Origin: Armadillidium nasatum
Lineage: Eukaryota > Arthropoda > Malacostraca > Isopoda > Armadillidiidae
Length of the DNA stretch: 64,000 nt
NCBI GenBank assembly: GCA_009176605.1
Contig: SEYY01001217.1
Coordinates: 20,853-84,852 of the forward strand
Direction of reading: 5' to 3'
Every line of letters starts with the position of its first letter. Within the stretch, counting starts at the first letter, position 1. The translations under genes and the position numbers were made by a program. Shown here piece by piece: positions 24,008-37,560 of this stretch. The notes beneath the pieces are model-generated. The model did not search any database. It saw only the letters and a list, made by a program, of their open reading frames with translations, and was not told the origin of the DNA.

Positions 24008-25504
24008 GCTTAACACTAAGAAGGCGTACGGTCCTGACGGTATTCCTCCTGTTGTTCTCAACACTTGTGCTTCCGAGCTTGCACCCTGCCTTGGTAAACT
24101 TTTTCGTCTATGTCTTTCTACTTCAACCTTCCCTACTTGCTGGAAACGTGCGCTCATTCAGCCTGTGCCGAAGAAGGGGGACCCCTCTTAACCCTCTAAC
24201 TATCGTCCCATTTCCTTAACCTCCGTTCTTTCTAAAGTTTTCGAACCTATCCTTAACAGGAAGATTTGGAAACATCTCAATTCTTCTAATCTTATCTCTG
24301 ATCGCCAGTATGGCTTTCGTAAGAAACGCTCTACTAGTGATCTTCTTTCCCTTCTCTCTGACTCTTGGTCCTCTGCTCTTCGGCATTTCGGTGAATCTTT
24401 TGCTGTTGCGCTAGACATATCGAAAGCTTTCGATAGAGCCTGGCACAAAGCTTTGATTTCCAAACTTCCCTCTTTCGGAATCTATCCTTCTCTCTGTGAC
24501 CTTCTCTCTGATTTCCTTTCCGGTCGTTCTATAGCAGCAGTTGTAGACGGCCACCGTTCTTCCTTTAAATCTATTAATAGTGGTGTTCCTCAAGGATCTG
24601 TCCTATCCCCAACACTTTTTCTACTTTTCATTAATGACCTTCTCTCTGTTACTTCATATCCTATCCACTCCTATGCTGATCACTCCACCCTTCATTACTC
24701 TTTTCAATTTGAAAGGCGCCCCTCTCAACAACAGTTACTAGATGCAAGGAGGGTTGCCTTGGAGCCCCTGACCTCTGATTTATCTCATATTTCTAATTGG
24801 GGCAGAGAGAACATGGTTGTTTTCAATGCCACCAAAACTCAATTCCTCCATCTCACTACTCGACACAATCTTCCACACAACTATGATATCTTCTTCGAAA
24901 ACACTCAACTCAGACCTTCATCTGTTCTTAATATTCTCGGTGTTTCCTTTTCTCGTGATCTTTCTTGGAAAGATCACATTACTTCTCTTTCTAAACAAGC
25001 TTTTAAGGGGTTGGGTGTTCTGAGGCGCCTTCAGTATTTCTTCACTCCACCCCAGTTGCTTGCTCTGTATAGGGGCGTTGTTCGCCTCTGTATGGAGTAT
25101 GTTTCGCACATCTGGGGTGGTTCCACACATACAGTTCCCCTAGAGAAGGTGGAGTCTAGGGCATTTCGTCTCATCAACTCTCCTGCTCTTACTAACTCTC
25201 TTCAATCTCTTTCTGCCCGTCGAATTGTTGCGTCACTCTCTCTATACTATCGCTATTACAATGGACACTGCTCTTCTGAACTCTCTCGTCGCATACCTCC
25301 TCCACTGAGAAGGGCTCGTGCGACTCGACTTTCTACACAGTCTCATCCTTTCTCTGTCCAACTCTCTGACCCCAGACTCAACCGCTATGCTCTGTCCTAC
25401 ATGTACTCTACCGGTAAAGTCTGGAACACACTCCCTTCTTCAATTTTTCCAACTTCCTTTGACTTACACACTTCAAACGTCGTATCAGGTCACGTCGGCC
25501 TTTA
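24003..25504 (+). pseudogene. Reverse transcriptase of element B (catalytic Asp lost)
   Basis: Reads LNTKKAYGPDGIPPVV, WKRALIQPVPKKGDPS, then TAA at about 24188, SNYRPISLTSVLSKVFE, SDRQYGFRKKRSTSD, AVALDISKAFDRAWH and NSGVPQGSVLSPTLFLLFIND. The catalytic box reads YADHSTLHY (24672-24698) where RTs need YADD, so the second catalytic Asp is His (CAC). The C-terminal LCMEYVSHIWGGS and RYYNGHCSSEL motifs are shared with the other two copies. The RT frame is open from 24189 to 25504 apart from this change. It cannot be active. Confidence 0.88.
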
Positions 25505-25586
25505 ATTTGACCATTCTTCCGTTTTTCCCTCTTAACTCTGGTGGAATTGTAGTAGGCCTCTGGCCTTTGCACACCAGAGGTGATAT

Positions 25587-25770
<184 letters not shown>

Positions 25771-25929
25771 ACTTTAATCAAACTTTTTCTAACAAAAATT
25801 ATGATATATGGTAGAAGGAGGGGGTGAAGGGAATGGTGTGCAAGGTGTAGAAAGAGTTGCACAAACCTAAAATCTTGTATACACTAATAGAATATCATTC
25901 TGATGTATGTGCATAGTGTGGAATTCGGT

Positions 25930-26680
25930 CCAATATTTTACCCATTCAAGTATGCCTAAGCAACATCTTTTTTAACTTATCACCCTATAGGCATGTTGGG
26001 ATTAATTTTTCAGGACATTTATTTGTGGAAAACACCTCTACTACTTGTTGTGACAAAATGTTATCTTAATTTTCACATGTCTAAACATTAGAGCTGTTCA
26101 TATTGAACTCTTATCAGATATGACAGTTCATAATTTTGCTTGGCATTCCAGAGATTTTGTAACACACCAACCATCCCTGAATGCATATATTCAGATAATG
26201 CAAAAACTTTTACAAAAGGGGTGAAGTAATACAAAAGGCTTTCCAATCCACTGAGGAGTTGAAGAGTTAATATATCACATATTAAAATTCCTTGTTTGTA
26301 GCATTTGTGGGTTCTGCTTGGGAAAGATTATTAAAGATTGCAAAAAGCTGCTTATACATGGTAGTAGACAGAGCAAAGCTAACATAATTTGAACTCTTAA
26401 CAACTCTTTCTAACATTCAAATTGCTCTAGCCGCACTCTCACCTACATTTCAAACTCTGACACACTATTCCTATATCACCTAACTATTAAACTTCATGGA
26501 AATACTTCTTTAATTTTGAAGGAAGAGGTGGATGATCCCTTGGGTAGATAGTGATGCTTGTAGTTGACTAGAATTAAGACTTATTTATTTTGAACAATTA
26601 TAAAGAACTTTGGTACAAAAACTATTTACTTAGTCTGAGAGAACATGCAAGGGTTTATAAAAAAAAAGAGAAAGTTAAAA
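25930..26680 (+). pseudogene. Fossil BEL/Pao integrase, part 1
   Basis: Decayed plus-strand coding remnant. Around 26065-26125 it reads LIFTCLNIRAVHIELLSDM, nearly identical to the BEL/Pao integrase on the minus strand at 60.4-60.5 kb (LNIRAIHLELIPDMS). Later pieces read AYIQIMQKLLQKG (the second-Asp region, decayed), CGFCLGKIIKDCKKLLIHG and LWYKNYLLSLREHARV, matching the region around the catalytic Glu and C-terminus. Many stops and indels. 25768-25929 shows nothing recognisable. Confidence 0.65.
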
Positions 26681-26837
26681 AAAAAAAATTTTCTCTTTCT
26701 TTTTTTTATAATTGAAGATGTATATTTATATAAATTTATATTTTTATTTTTAATTTTTTACTGGCCATTTTAATTACACTGTAATATATTTTTTTTTTTT
26801 TATAAATAAAATTTGATTTATAAATCTAATTTAAAAT

Positions 26838-26947
<110 letters not shown>

Positions 26948-27703
26948 GAATTAGCTGTTTTGGCTACCTTGTCCCTTTTGCATTATTCAAAAAATATTTT
27001 TGGACTGTTTTCCAATCACTCCCAAAAATAATAATTGCTTGACCAAGCAAAAAATACAAGGTGTGGTTTTTGTTTCAGCACAAAAATTTTGTGGGCTTTA
27101 CCAGCAGACCATAAGTTATATCTATGGAGCAAAGACCCCATGTCTCATGCTCTGCCATAATTTGGCATTTTTGTCTTAATCTAAAAGACAAACAACAGTG
27201 GCCGCTGAAAATTGAAAAGTATTTAATACATTTTTTTAATGTTTATTTTATTTTTGAGCAAAAAACTTCCTGAAGAATAACAAAGAAAAAAGAGGCCAAA
27301 CCCAACTACAAAGAAGAACATCAACAGCAAAAAATTTTTGGATCTACAATTCTCACATCAAAAGGGTTAGTAAAAAATTAATTTAGTTTTTTAGCTGATA
27401 GAACTACAAGAATTTACCCTTTTATATTGTTTGTAATATATGAGTAAACAGAAAGGGAACCCAAATTATATATTTTTTCTACAATTTAATTAACAATATA
27501 TTTTAAAATTGGATTATTAAATCGTTTTATTTTATGAGTCGAGGCAAAAAACTAGTCTATAATATTTCTTTCAGACCTGGCTCAACCATTTTAGATTGTA
27601 GAATATACAGAAAAGGAAGAAATCTCAGCAGTAGAAGTAGAAGAATACTCCCAAATCTTGCCCCTATATATTTTTGTTTCATTTTTTTTTTTTTACTTAT
27701 AAT

Positions 27704-27706
<3 letters not shown>

Positions 27707-27750
<44 letters not shown>
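27707..27750. repeat. Poly(T) run
   Basis: About 44 T, possibly the poly(A) tail of a minus-strand insertion; nothing beside it is recognisable as an element. Confidence 0.8.
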
Positions 27751-27751
<1 letters not shown>

Positions 27752-27899
27752 TACAACTTTTTTAAGTAAAGAAAAAAAAAAATAATTGAGTATCAAATCC
27801 TTCTATTTTTTCTTGTCAAAATAAATTTGAAGTTAAAATACTTTCAAATTAATAATAATTATACAAATTCTTTGTTTTTCCTGTAAAAGGGATCTATAC

Positions 27900-28170
27900 C
27901 AGAAAAGCTGGGAAAACAAAATTAAGGTAGGAGATGTCATTCTTTTCAAATCACTAATTAAACCATGACTCTTTTGGTTGATGAGAAAAATGCCTGAAGT
28001 CATAATGGGATATGAATAAAATCAGGTCTGTGAAGATGAATCAAAGGTGTCACTGCTCTGATTCAATTTCTAATCTTTATCCAAAGGAGTTATTCAGAAC
28101 ACATTTAGAAAGTCTCCTGCTGATGGGGTGAAAGTGAATGTAAAGACAACCTGATTCCACTGACCAAGAT
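27900..28170 (+). pseudogene. Fossil BEL/Pao integrase C-terminal module, part 2
   Basis: Reads SWENKIKVGDVILFKSLIKP, then LFWLMRKMPEVIMGYE and, after stops, KGVIQNTFRKS. This follows the BEL/Pao integrase tail pattern (G-D-V-V-L-I ... P-W-x-x-G-x-V ... P-L-E). It continues the fossil of 25930-26680 after the interruption. 28170-28937 is AT-rich with nothing recognised. Confidence 0.5.
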
Positions 28171-28937
28171 GTTCCCAGACCCATAAGAAAAGCAGCTCTT
28201 GAATGTAAAAATTTGCTTAAAAAAATAAAGAAAAAACTGTTAGTAGTGTACATAGTTTTTAGAATTTTAATTTTTGTATTATTTAAGTCAATATATAAAA
28301 TGTTCCCCTGGTTTGTTTCCCAAAGGTAAACCTTGGATAATTTTGCCTGTGGGAGTGTGTTAAAATTTAAATAAGAAGTATGTTTGTATATGTATATTTC
28401 TGAAATGAAAGTGAATGTTGTTGTTTCAATGGGTCAAAATAATTTTTAATATATTAGAAAGATTCTTTTGATAAAAAAGTTAAACAACAACCAACTGTAA
28501 GCGAGGCGAATTGTGTTGTAATGCTAAATTCAAAAAACCTTATCTTTGATGATTTACATTTTGATAATGGGGCTCTTTATTTTAATGCTATGAGTTCTGT
28601 TCATAATAGTGACCACTTATAAACTCATTTAGTGGCATTAATATTTACTTAACTGTTTATCCAAACTTTTAAGCCTTTTAACTCAGGCTGTTCTTCAATC
28701 TAGAATTGAAACAATATTCCTTAATTGATACTTTCCCTTTGATATTCAGAAGTAGATGTTTTTCCTATGACCTATTCTGGTGAAACTTCTGACAGCTTCT
28801 GTTTCTTTTTTTTTTTTTTATTTATTTAATTAATCATATGAATATTAATCTAGAAATAATAAAATAGTAAAAGTTTCCTAAATTTAAGCATGAACTTGTG
28901 CTAGAGTTTAGTTCATAATCAAATTCTAAATTCTAAC

Positions 28938-30373
<1,436 letters not shown>

Positions 30374-30375
<2 letters not shown>

Positions 30376-30395
30376 TATATATTAATATATATATA

Positions 30396-30490
<95 letters not shown>
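30374..30490. repeat. Imperfect (TA)n array
   Basis: TA with TAA/ATT interruptions in its first 40 bp. It lies exactly between the non-LTR 3' end and the 5' LTR of A2. Confidence 0.95.
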
Positions 30491-30493
<3 letters not shown>

Positions 30494-30610
30494 GAGCATG
30501 TGTCATTCTAACGTTCTTATTCTTTTCTTCCCAATAGTTATTGGTGAAGAAAGAAATAGATAATCGACCTCGAAAAGAAAAAGAGGGATTTCGACTACAA
30601 AATATTAACA
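30491..30610 (+). repeat. 5' LTR of A2
   Basis: TGTGAGCATGTG...AATATTAACA, 120 bp, starting directly after TA repeats. It contains TTCTTTTCTTCCCAATAG, which looks like a splice acceptor. No tRNA-type primer site (TGG) follows it. Confidence 0.85.
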
Positions 30611-30710
30611 GATTGAATCGGAAGCACATTTCCCAATCATCAATGACGCAGAGTCCACCCCAGAACAACAAACTGATAACCCGAGGGCACCTTTGCATGA
30701 TTTCCAACCC

Positions 30711-32366
30711 ATGGATCAACGCACCATGGTAAAAATGCAAGAAATGCTTGCGGAGGTCATGAGGTATACGCGAGAGGTGGATCTAAGACTGAGCAAGCAA
30801 TATAACACGATAATGGAATTATTATCGGCTCGCTTAGATCCCGTTCCTTCTGTTGCACCACCATCACCAGAACGGTCGGTACGACCAAAAGAAAGGAAAC
30901 CGTCCGTAGCAGTAGTTCGGGAGGTTGACCAACCACCGTCACTACCCACATATATACCTCATCTACAACCGATTATGAACTCCACAAGCGCACCCCGTAT
31001 CTCGACAGACAATATGACGGATCAGCAATTCCGGGAATTCATGGCAGAAAGTTTAGCCGCACAACAGGCTCACAAGGCTATGGTTTCGCAGAAACTTGCG
31101 ATGGTGACGCAACTATTCAACAAGCCTAAATCTAACAAGGCTGTGCCACCAGCAAATTTCAACCCTGACACAGACCAAGACCTGAAAGTATTCTTCCGCG
31201 AATTCGAAGAATATTGTACAGTCCTGTATCCAACACAACAACAGGATTGGTTAAGGCTCTTGGGTTCGTATTTGCAATCCTCGTACCTCGCCCTCTACCA
31301 TCAACTCCATAAGGCAGATAAGTCTTATGAAGAGATTAAACAGAGCCTGCTGGGTCTGTTTGACAACGAAGATACAGTGAGACGAGAGCGGGCAGTCCAA
31401 GATTTTATGTCCGCTAAAATGCGCAAAAACGAAACTGTCAGAATCTTTGCTATCCGGTTGCTGGATCTCGCAAAGAAAGCTTACCCCACCACTTCGGAGG
31501 AGGACTGCAAGGAACATGAGACATTGCGTCAGGTGTTTCTATCAGCTTTGCCGTCGACAATCAACAGAGAGATCGCAAGTTACTTGCGAAATCACGAGTG
31601 GTGTTCGGGAACGAAAGTTTCCTTTGATCAGCTGGTGAACCTAGCTGATAGACACCTTCAGGAATTAAAAGGGCATGAACAAGTACCCGTTCCTGAAGTA
31701 ATAGAAATCTCTAGGGTTATGGCTGAGTCGAGACCCCAGCAGAAGTCATGGGTGGATGTGGTAAAACGTAGGAAGATTAATTCTTCCAATGTCCAACCGC
31801 CTCCACAAAAACCGGTCGAGAAACGGTCATCAGGGAAAGAACGACGTCAAAAGAAAACTACGGGAAACCGCAGTCCCAAGTTCGTTCGGGACAACAAGCA
31901 ACGTAAAAGTAGCGAAAGTTCCAGCTCTTCGGGACGGTCGGATGACCGTAGACAGGATAATCGACGGCGACAAAATTCGCAGAGACAAGACAACCAGTGG
32001 TGTAGTTTTTGCGATAAGAATACGCACTCAAAGGACACTTGTTACATTCTTAACAACAAGTGTTCAATTTGCAAGAAGAGTGGGCACTTGTCTTTCAAGT
32101 GTTCACAACATCCTAACCAACAGAATCAACCCCAACAACAACAACGACGGTATCCGGAGAATTGTCCCGTATGTAACCAATATGGTCATGTGGGTAAACA
32201 TTGTCCGGAATGGAAAAACCGAAGACCCAGACAACAAAGTAATTCTCCACCAAATCAAGGAGGGAACAGAACCAATTCGCACTCTTCAAGACGATCAACG
32301 GCGGTGAATGAAAATGCCACTGGGGGTTTGTCTGCGCGAAATCCACCCGAGCAACCTTTAAACTAA
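30711..32366 (+). CDS. gag: Gag polyprotein of A2, open
   Basis: Intact 551-residue Gag. I start it at ATG 30711 (MDQRTMVKMQEM); the open frame extends slightly upstream only through a non-ATG codon. The N-terminal ~120 residues are charged and Pro-rich. A capsid-like helical region follows (DQDLKVFFREFEEYCTVLYP, LLGSYLQSSYLALYHQLHKA, MRKNETVRIFAIRLLDLAKK). Then comes a Ser/Arg-rich basic stretch and three CX2CX4HX4C knuckles (CSFC, CSIC, CPVC). It ends with a Ser/Asn-rich tail. No break is seen, in contrast to the 9-1347 homologue in A, even though pol is gone. Gag alone may have been kept functional, or the copy may be young. It acts as an RNA-binding particle protein in the cytoplasm. Confidence 0.88.
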   Translation: MDQRTMVKMQEMLAEVMRYTREVDLRLSKQYNTIMELLSARLDPVPSVAPPSPERSVRPKERKPSVAVVREVDQPPSLPTYIPHLQPIMNSTSAPRISTDNMTDQQFREFMAESLAAQQAHKAMVSQKLAMVTQLFNKPKSNKAVPPANFNPDTDQDLKVFFREFEEYCTVLYPTQQQDWLRLLGSYLQSSYLALYHQLHKADKSYEEIKQSLLGLFDNEDTVRRERAVQDFMSAKMRKNETVRIFAIRLLDLAKKAYPTTSEEDCKEHETLRQVFLSALPSTINREIASYLRNHEWCSGTKVSFDQLVNLADRHLQELKGHEQVPVPEVIEISRVMAESRPQQKSWVDVVKRRKINSSNVQPPPQKPVEKRSSGKERRQKKTTGNRSPKFVRDNKQRKSSESSSSSGRSDDRRQDNRRRQNSQRQDNQWCSFCDKNTHSKDTCYILNNKCSICKKSGHLSFKCSQHPNQQNQPQQQQRRYPENCPVCNQYGHVGKHCPEWKNRRPRQQSNSPPNQGGNRTNSHSSRRSTAVNENATGGLSARNPPEQPLN

Positions 32367-32374
32367 TTGACCCC

Positions 32375-33433
32375 GTGATTGAGGGGCCAGTCACGGTTGA
32401 GGGGTTAACTACTTCCATTAGGAGTTCTCAACTTGCCATAGAGTTAACTTCCACAATTGGTTTAATGGAGCATTCATCAGTACCCGATCGTTCACAACTC
32501 CGAAAATGGGTTGATGTTCCCCGATGTCTCTTACAAAATCCTTATTTCCGCCAACATCAACAGAATGAACAAATTCAACAACAGAATGAAGATTATCAAC
32601 AGAATCATGCGGAAATCAACGAAGAACAGGGGGAGATGTCACATGAAGAGTCATTGCCGGACACGATGCCGACTCCAACGGTTTTACCAGAGGACGACAA
32701 TGATTTTTCATATCAACTAGCAGAAGGGGGTTGTCACTTGTTGGAGAAGTTGAGGAGGCGGCAGATGAAAGCTCAGGAAGAGATCTTTAAATTGATCGAT
32801 GCCGATTATTCGACTTGCTTGTCTGACTCATACAAAGTTTTACAATAATCATTTGACTTAATGACAGAAACAAATGCATATTATCGGGTAAACTCCGGAT
32901 TATCTAGGTCGACCGAGGTATCTAACGTAGCCGACATTAACACTACAAGATTTACCCAAACAGATCTAACGATACCTCCAGAAGAAGAGGATCTGTTTAA
33001 CCTTTTTAACACAATGATGAATGAATCATTTGATGGGTTTTGTCCGTTAGATTATTCGATAGATCAGGATTCATTCGAAGAATTGGTGCCTAAGGCTCTT
33101 TCCCCCATAATGGAAGAACCTGATAGTTATTATCAACTGAATTTCAGCGATGAGTTCAGTGATAAAACGGCCGATTCTTTTGAAGGATTTGATCCGGAGG
33201 GGTTTTTCATTGAAGAGGAAGATTTTATGGAAATTAAAGAACCTGTAAAAGCATCGTCAATGGAGGAAGAGCGACAGATGAACATCACCTGCTTAATGGG
33301 GATGGATTCACAAGAACCAGAGCCTTCGCCACGTCGATTAAGATCTCAAAGAGAAGCCCCACAACATAGTCACATCATGGATCACCCATTGGAATATCGT
33401 CAACGCAAAGAAAAAGATGTCCAGCAAATATAA
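32375..33433 (+). pseudogene. Protease-leader/acidic-ORF fusion left by pol deletion (A2)
   Basis: One frame, with a single nonsense codon (GAA to TAA at ~32847), joins the first ~30 residues before the protease to the post-integrase protein. The N-terminal region is Gln/Asn-rich (QQNEQIQQQNEDYQQN), the middle is charged (RRRQMKAQEEIFKLIDADYS), and the C-terminal part is very acidic with repeats SFDGFCPLDY and SFEGFDPEGFF. It ends QRKEKDVQQI. The function is unknown. The element A homologue at 5320-6149 is more decayed, so this copy is the better guide to the protein. Confidence 0.55.
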
Positions 33434-33960
33434 ATAAAAAGTGAAGTGCTAAAAATAAAATATAAAATAAAAAAAAAGTGAAGTGCTAAAAATAAAGTAT
33501 AAATTAAATTCGAAAGTGTCGTGCGTGTGATGTGAATTAAAAATAAATTGTGATAAGAATGAAAATATAATGAAATATATTAAATAAAAATGATAAAGTA
33601 GTGTAGTTCTAATCAATAAAATAATAAAGAATTAATAAAATAATATTAGATCTATACTAACTTAATACTAAAATTACTACTGTAATTGTTTAAATTAATA
33701 AACTTTATATATTTTAGTTTGTTAGATATAATATTAGGTCTATACTACCCTAATTATACTAAAACACTACTATAGATGTTATTTAGATTAAAAATTTTCT
33801 ACCTTTTTTTCTAAGTAATATAAAAGTAATAGTAGTAAAAATAATAATAGAAAAATAATAAACAACTAACAAAACTAATAAATGAAATATTATGCATATA
33901 ATGAAATACTGCTTATATTATTGTAAAAATTTTTATATGTTCTATAAGAATATAATGTTT
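33434..33960 (+). other. AT-rich spacer in A2
   Basis: A+T-rich non-coding DNA at the same place as 6150-6610 in A. A tandem duplication AAGTGAAGTGCTAAAAATAAA lies at 33439-33500. Confidence 0.5.
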
Positions 33961-34330
33961 TTCGGTTTGAGAGTAGACAAGATGCAAGGACTGTTGTTCT
34001 TAGGCACCTCAGAGGTAGGGGTGTTGGAAAGAATAAGGGAACAGCTAAAGCAGAAAAATGAGACCAACATTTTTGTTTCGTGCAACTCAGGCGCGAACTT
34101 GTTACTCTTAGGGCATCATCTCGCCCATTTTCTTACATCCAATGTCATCACATGGAATTAGTAATTCGGAGACTAGGGTATAATACTCTTAGGCGTTCGT
34201 GGATTCCATGAGCATGGGCGAACAACCTTCTACTTCCTCCGAGTCATCATAACCATATGACGGAGTGAAAAATGATAAGAAGGGTTCGTTTCTGGATTGT
34301 TTTCTACCTAGATTAGAGGGGTGAGATGTT
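33961..34330 (+). pseudogene. Truncated SGNH-like ORF of A2
   Basis: Reads KMQGLLFLGTSEVGVLERI, then NIFVSCNSGANLLLLGHHLA and NVITWN before a stop at 34159-34161. It matches the first ~75 residues of the SGNH-like protein in A (6630-6900), better preserved here, including the GTS block-I-like motif. After that the sequence jumps to the equivalent of ~7558 in A (TCTTAGGCGTTCGTGGATTC), so the D-x-x-H block and most of the basic tail are deleted. Confidence 0.5.
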
Positions 34331-34479
34331 ATTCGGTTGATAGGGAACTTTCAGCCATTCTTCAATAAAACATTTTCAATCTTCCTCATGATCACATCTT
34401 TCCTTTACACAGCATCATCTTAACACTACTACTTGCCATCCATAAAATTGGTCATTCTAAATAACCGAGACCAACTTTG

Positions 34480-34488
34480 GTAAGGGGG
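34480..34488 (+). promoter_or_regulatory. Polypurine tract of A2
   Basis: GTAAGGGGG immediately before the 3' LTR; equivalent to GTAAGGGG at ~8224 in A. Confidence 0.65.
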
Positions 34489-34608
34489 TGTGAGCATGTG
34501 CCATTCTAACGTTCTTATTCTTTTCTTCCCAATAGTTATTGGTAAACAAAGAAACAGATAATCGACCTCGAAAAGAAAAAGAGGGATTTCGACTACAAAA
34601 TATTAACA
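34489..34608 (+). repeat. 3' LTR of A2
   Basis: 120 bp, TGTGAGCATGTGCC...AATATTAACA; about 97% identical to the 5' LTR. Confidence 0.88.
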
Positions 34609-35547
34609 GATATTTATTTTATATTTTTTTTAGCTTGTTTTTCTAAATTTTTATTTTTCTTCACTAGGTAACTGTCTTAATAACTTAAAATTTAATACAA
34701 AATTAACTCTACTTTGTGCTTAGAATTTTGATACAAAAATAACTATCACAAATTAATAAGTTGAAAATAAAACGACAAGAGTTAACAACTTTACGAACTC
34801 TCAACTATAAAGATTCAATTCCAGTATTGGAGCAACCACTTGATTGCCAATACTCACGTATTTTTTAAAATTAAAATTAAACGCAAGTATTTGTCATACA
34901 AGTTCTAATTAATAAAATTTATCAAAATATCTTAAGGAAAATTTTTCTGATTTTAGTTTCAACTTTGGAGTTTATTTTCAACTCTGGAACTACTACAACT
35001 ATAACCGGTTCTAAGTTATCAGTCAACTTCCTAGTTCTCCTTCTTTTATTGAATTGACAACGGGTGTCTTCTTTGACAAATAGTCATTAAGAAACCAATA
35101 TACCCGTCAGTTCTTTACAACCCAACGCCCTTTTTCTGCGTTGCTCTTCGTCAACAGATCTTTCTTTATTGTTCTGCTCGAACTCTGAAAACGTCATTAT
35201 TCCTTATACATCTTTCAACTATTAAACAATTTTGTTTTTTCTTGTTTTTTAATGACCTCCAACTTTTGTCTTTGAATTTATATTAAATCTGTCGAAGCTG
35301 TTCCTTTTAGCGATCCACACTGCCCTGGCAGAGGTCCTGAGGGCTTCTGTTCATAACAGATAGCAGTATAACTTTCAACACCGTCCTAAGAAGAAGACGA
35401 TCCAACAACCCTCTAAGATCACCAATACCGCCATCAGAAGAGGCAGGTATAACATCAACCATGATTTTGGACTCAACACCAAACGTGAGTTTTAAACAAC
35501 TATTATTTTTATTTTCTATTGTGGGATTATCACAGGGAAGTCTTACA
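34609..35547. other. No gene recognised
   Basis: AT-rich at first, then moderately GC-richer from 34980 to 35545. A minus-strand frame at 35307-35798 shows no known domain and runs into TA repeats. It might be an LTR or UTR of an unrecognised element. Confidence 0.4.
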
Positions 35548-35564
35548 ATATATATATATATATA

Positions 35565-35660
<96 letters not shown>
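35548..35660. repeat. (TA)n array
   Basis: About 113 bp of TA with one TATAGTATA interruption. Confidence 0.95.
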
Positions 35661-35663
<3 letters not shown>

Positions 35664-36602
35664 AAGGAAAAAAATTACCATGAGACTGAATGAAAGGAAA
35701 GGAAAATAACCATCCCTAATGTGATCAGTCACTAAGAATACACTGGCACAGGCTAAGCTCCCCACCTTATTCAGCAAACTAAGAAATTTGTGTCTCATAA
35801 ATATTCAATAAAATTTATGGTTAATTCTTACCAAAGGTTTAACACTATTACATCTGACTCCCTTCCAAGTTTGAAGAATATTTCAAAGTGAAATAAAAAT
35901 AATAGAACCAATTAAATTACTTACAAAAGCTAATGACAAAAGCTAAGAAAACAACACAGCCTACCTATCAGGAACAATGACGCAAATATTTTTTCCCCAT
36001 GCTAAACAATTTTATGTATCAATTTACACATTATCTTACAAGGTATATTTCAATGAAATGCACAATATATTAAAAGGCAATAATATTATACCTCTAAATG
36101 ACTGATAGGGATACAAAATGAAAGCATATATTGTAATAAATAAACATCATATTTTAACAATTAACATTGTAATATTTTGAGTAAAGCCACTGTGATATTC
36201 TCATTAAATTGTAAAGTGCAAGACTTCTGTCTAATACCTTACTGTGACAAAACAACAAAAATGGGATATAAAATACATTATTTATTTCTGTTTATATCGA
36301 CAATTATTGACAGAAGAAAAAGCATAAATAAACTTGAAAACTGTATATGTAACATGTATACCTAATGTCTAAATCATTACTCATCACTACTGTATAATTA
36401 ATAATACACATTCGAAAGAACCTAATACAATGAAAAGGATAAAAAATAGTTGAGATTTGCTGGATTTTCAGGTATCATTCTTAAATCTTCTGTACGTAAG
36501 CTAGAAATTAAAACTGGAGAATATTTTGCAGAAACAAAACAATGAAACATAATCAAGCTTACTAAGTACAGAAAATTAAATAAAATAATGATAATGCCTT
36601 AC
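35661..36602 (-). other. Presumed intron downstream of ZMYND19 exon 2
   Basis: AT-rich, no coding potential. It follows the splice donor at the end of the 36603-36769 exon. I searched it by eye on the minus strand for the next exon (H-L-N-A-V-T-V-D-N motif) and did not find it. Confidence 0.5.
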
Positions 36603-36769
36603 CATAATAGCTCATGAACATACTGGCCACTACTTCTTCCCTTAAAAATATCATATGCCCATGCATAAATTGTAGCTCCATTTCCATTCTTGTCAACTTG
36701 TATTTTTGCTTCAAAAGCTAACTTCTGAACTAAAGTAATATCTCTTTCATCCAGGAGTGAATATTTTGT
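36603..36769 (-). CDS. ZMYND19: ZMYND19 orthologue, second coding exon
   Basis: A 167-bp exon of a host gene. Read on the minus strand it gives TKYSLLDERDI, FEAKIQVDKNGNGATIYAW and GRSSGQYVHELLW. This aligns without gaps with the N-terminal part of animal ZMYND19 (a MYND zinc-finger protein that binds the C-terminus of melanin-concentrating hormone receptor 1). The exon is bounded by a good acceptor, TTTCTTTTTCAG (to 36770), and a consensus donor, GTAAGG (from 36602). The last codon is split after TG, completing Trp with the next exon. Frame and phase fit the exon at 48595-48699. The MYND finger itself is further downstream and lies outside what I can see. Confidence 0.88.
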
Positions 36770-36800
36770 CTGAAAAAGAAAAAAAACGCACCCATTTTTT

Positions 36801-36816
36801 AATAATAATAATAATA

Positions 36817-36865
<49 letters not shown>

Positions 36866-36873
36866 TAATAATA
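36801..36873. repeat. (AAT)n microsatellite
   Basis: About 70 bp of AAT with a few AGT/GAT variants, 30 bp upstream of the ZMYND19 exon acceptor, inside the intron. Confidence 0.95.
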
Positions 36874-37026
36874 AATTTTCAAATTATTAAAATATTTAAT
36901 GTCCTATCTATCTCAACTTTATTCTACATAACAGTACCTTTGGCTATTCATGTTGAATAAATATAGATATGCATTCATAAACTTACTAATTACTCACATT
37001 ACTAAAAACATGAAATAAATTTTTTC

Positions 37027-37560
<534 letters not shown>

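Larger units (their letters stand above)
30491..34608 (+). mobile_element. Element A2: internally deleted Ty3/gypsy relative of A with 120-bp LTRs
   Basis: LTRs of 120 bp at 30491-30610 and 34489-34608 differ at four sites. The interior has an open gag, then jumps from the end of the protease leader (equivalent to ~1450 in A) to the post-integrase ORF (equivalent to ~5325), deleting RT, RNase H, OTU-like domain and integrase. A second deletion removes most of the SGNH-like ORF and its tail. It would depend on a complete relative for reverse transcription. Confidence 0.88.

Noticed and set aside
27534-27785. Plus-strand 83-codon frame near the poly(T)
   Set aside because: Second half is poly-Phe from T-runs; first half has no recognisable motif.
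35307-35798. Minus-strand 163-codon frame as a gene or ZMYND19 exon 3
   Set aside because: Part is TA translation; the rest (MVDVIPASSDGGIGD...) matches nothing I know and lacks the expected ZMYND19 motifs.
36603-36769. Processed ZMYND19 pseudogene
   Set aside because: The exon has consensus splice sites on both sides and the preceding exon is separate, so it is not a retrocopy.
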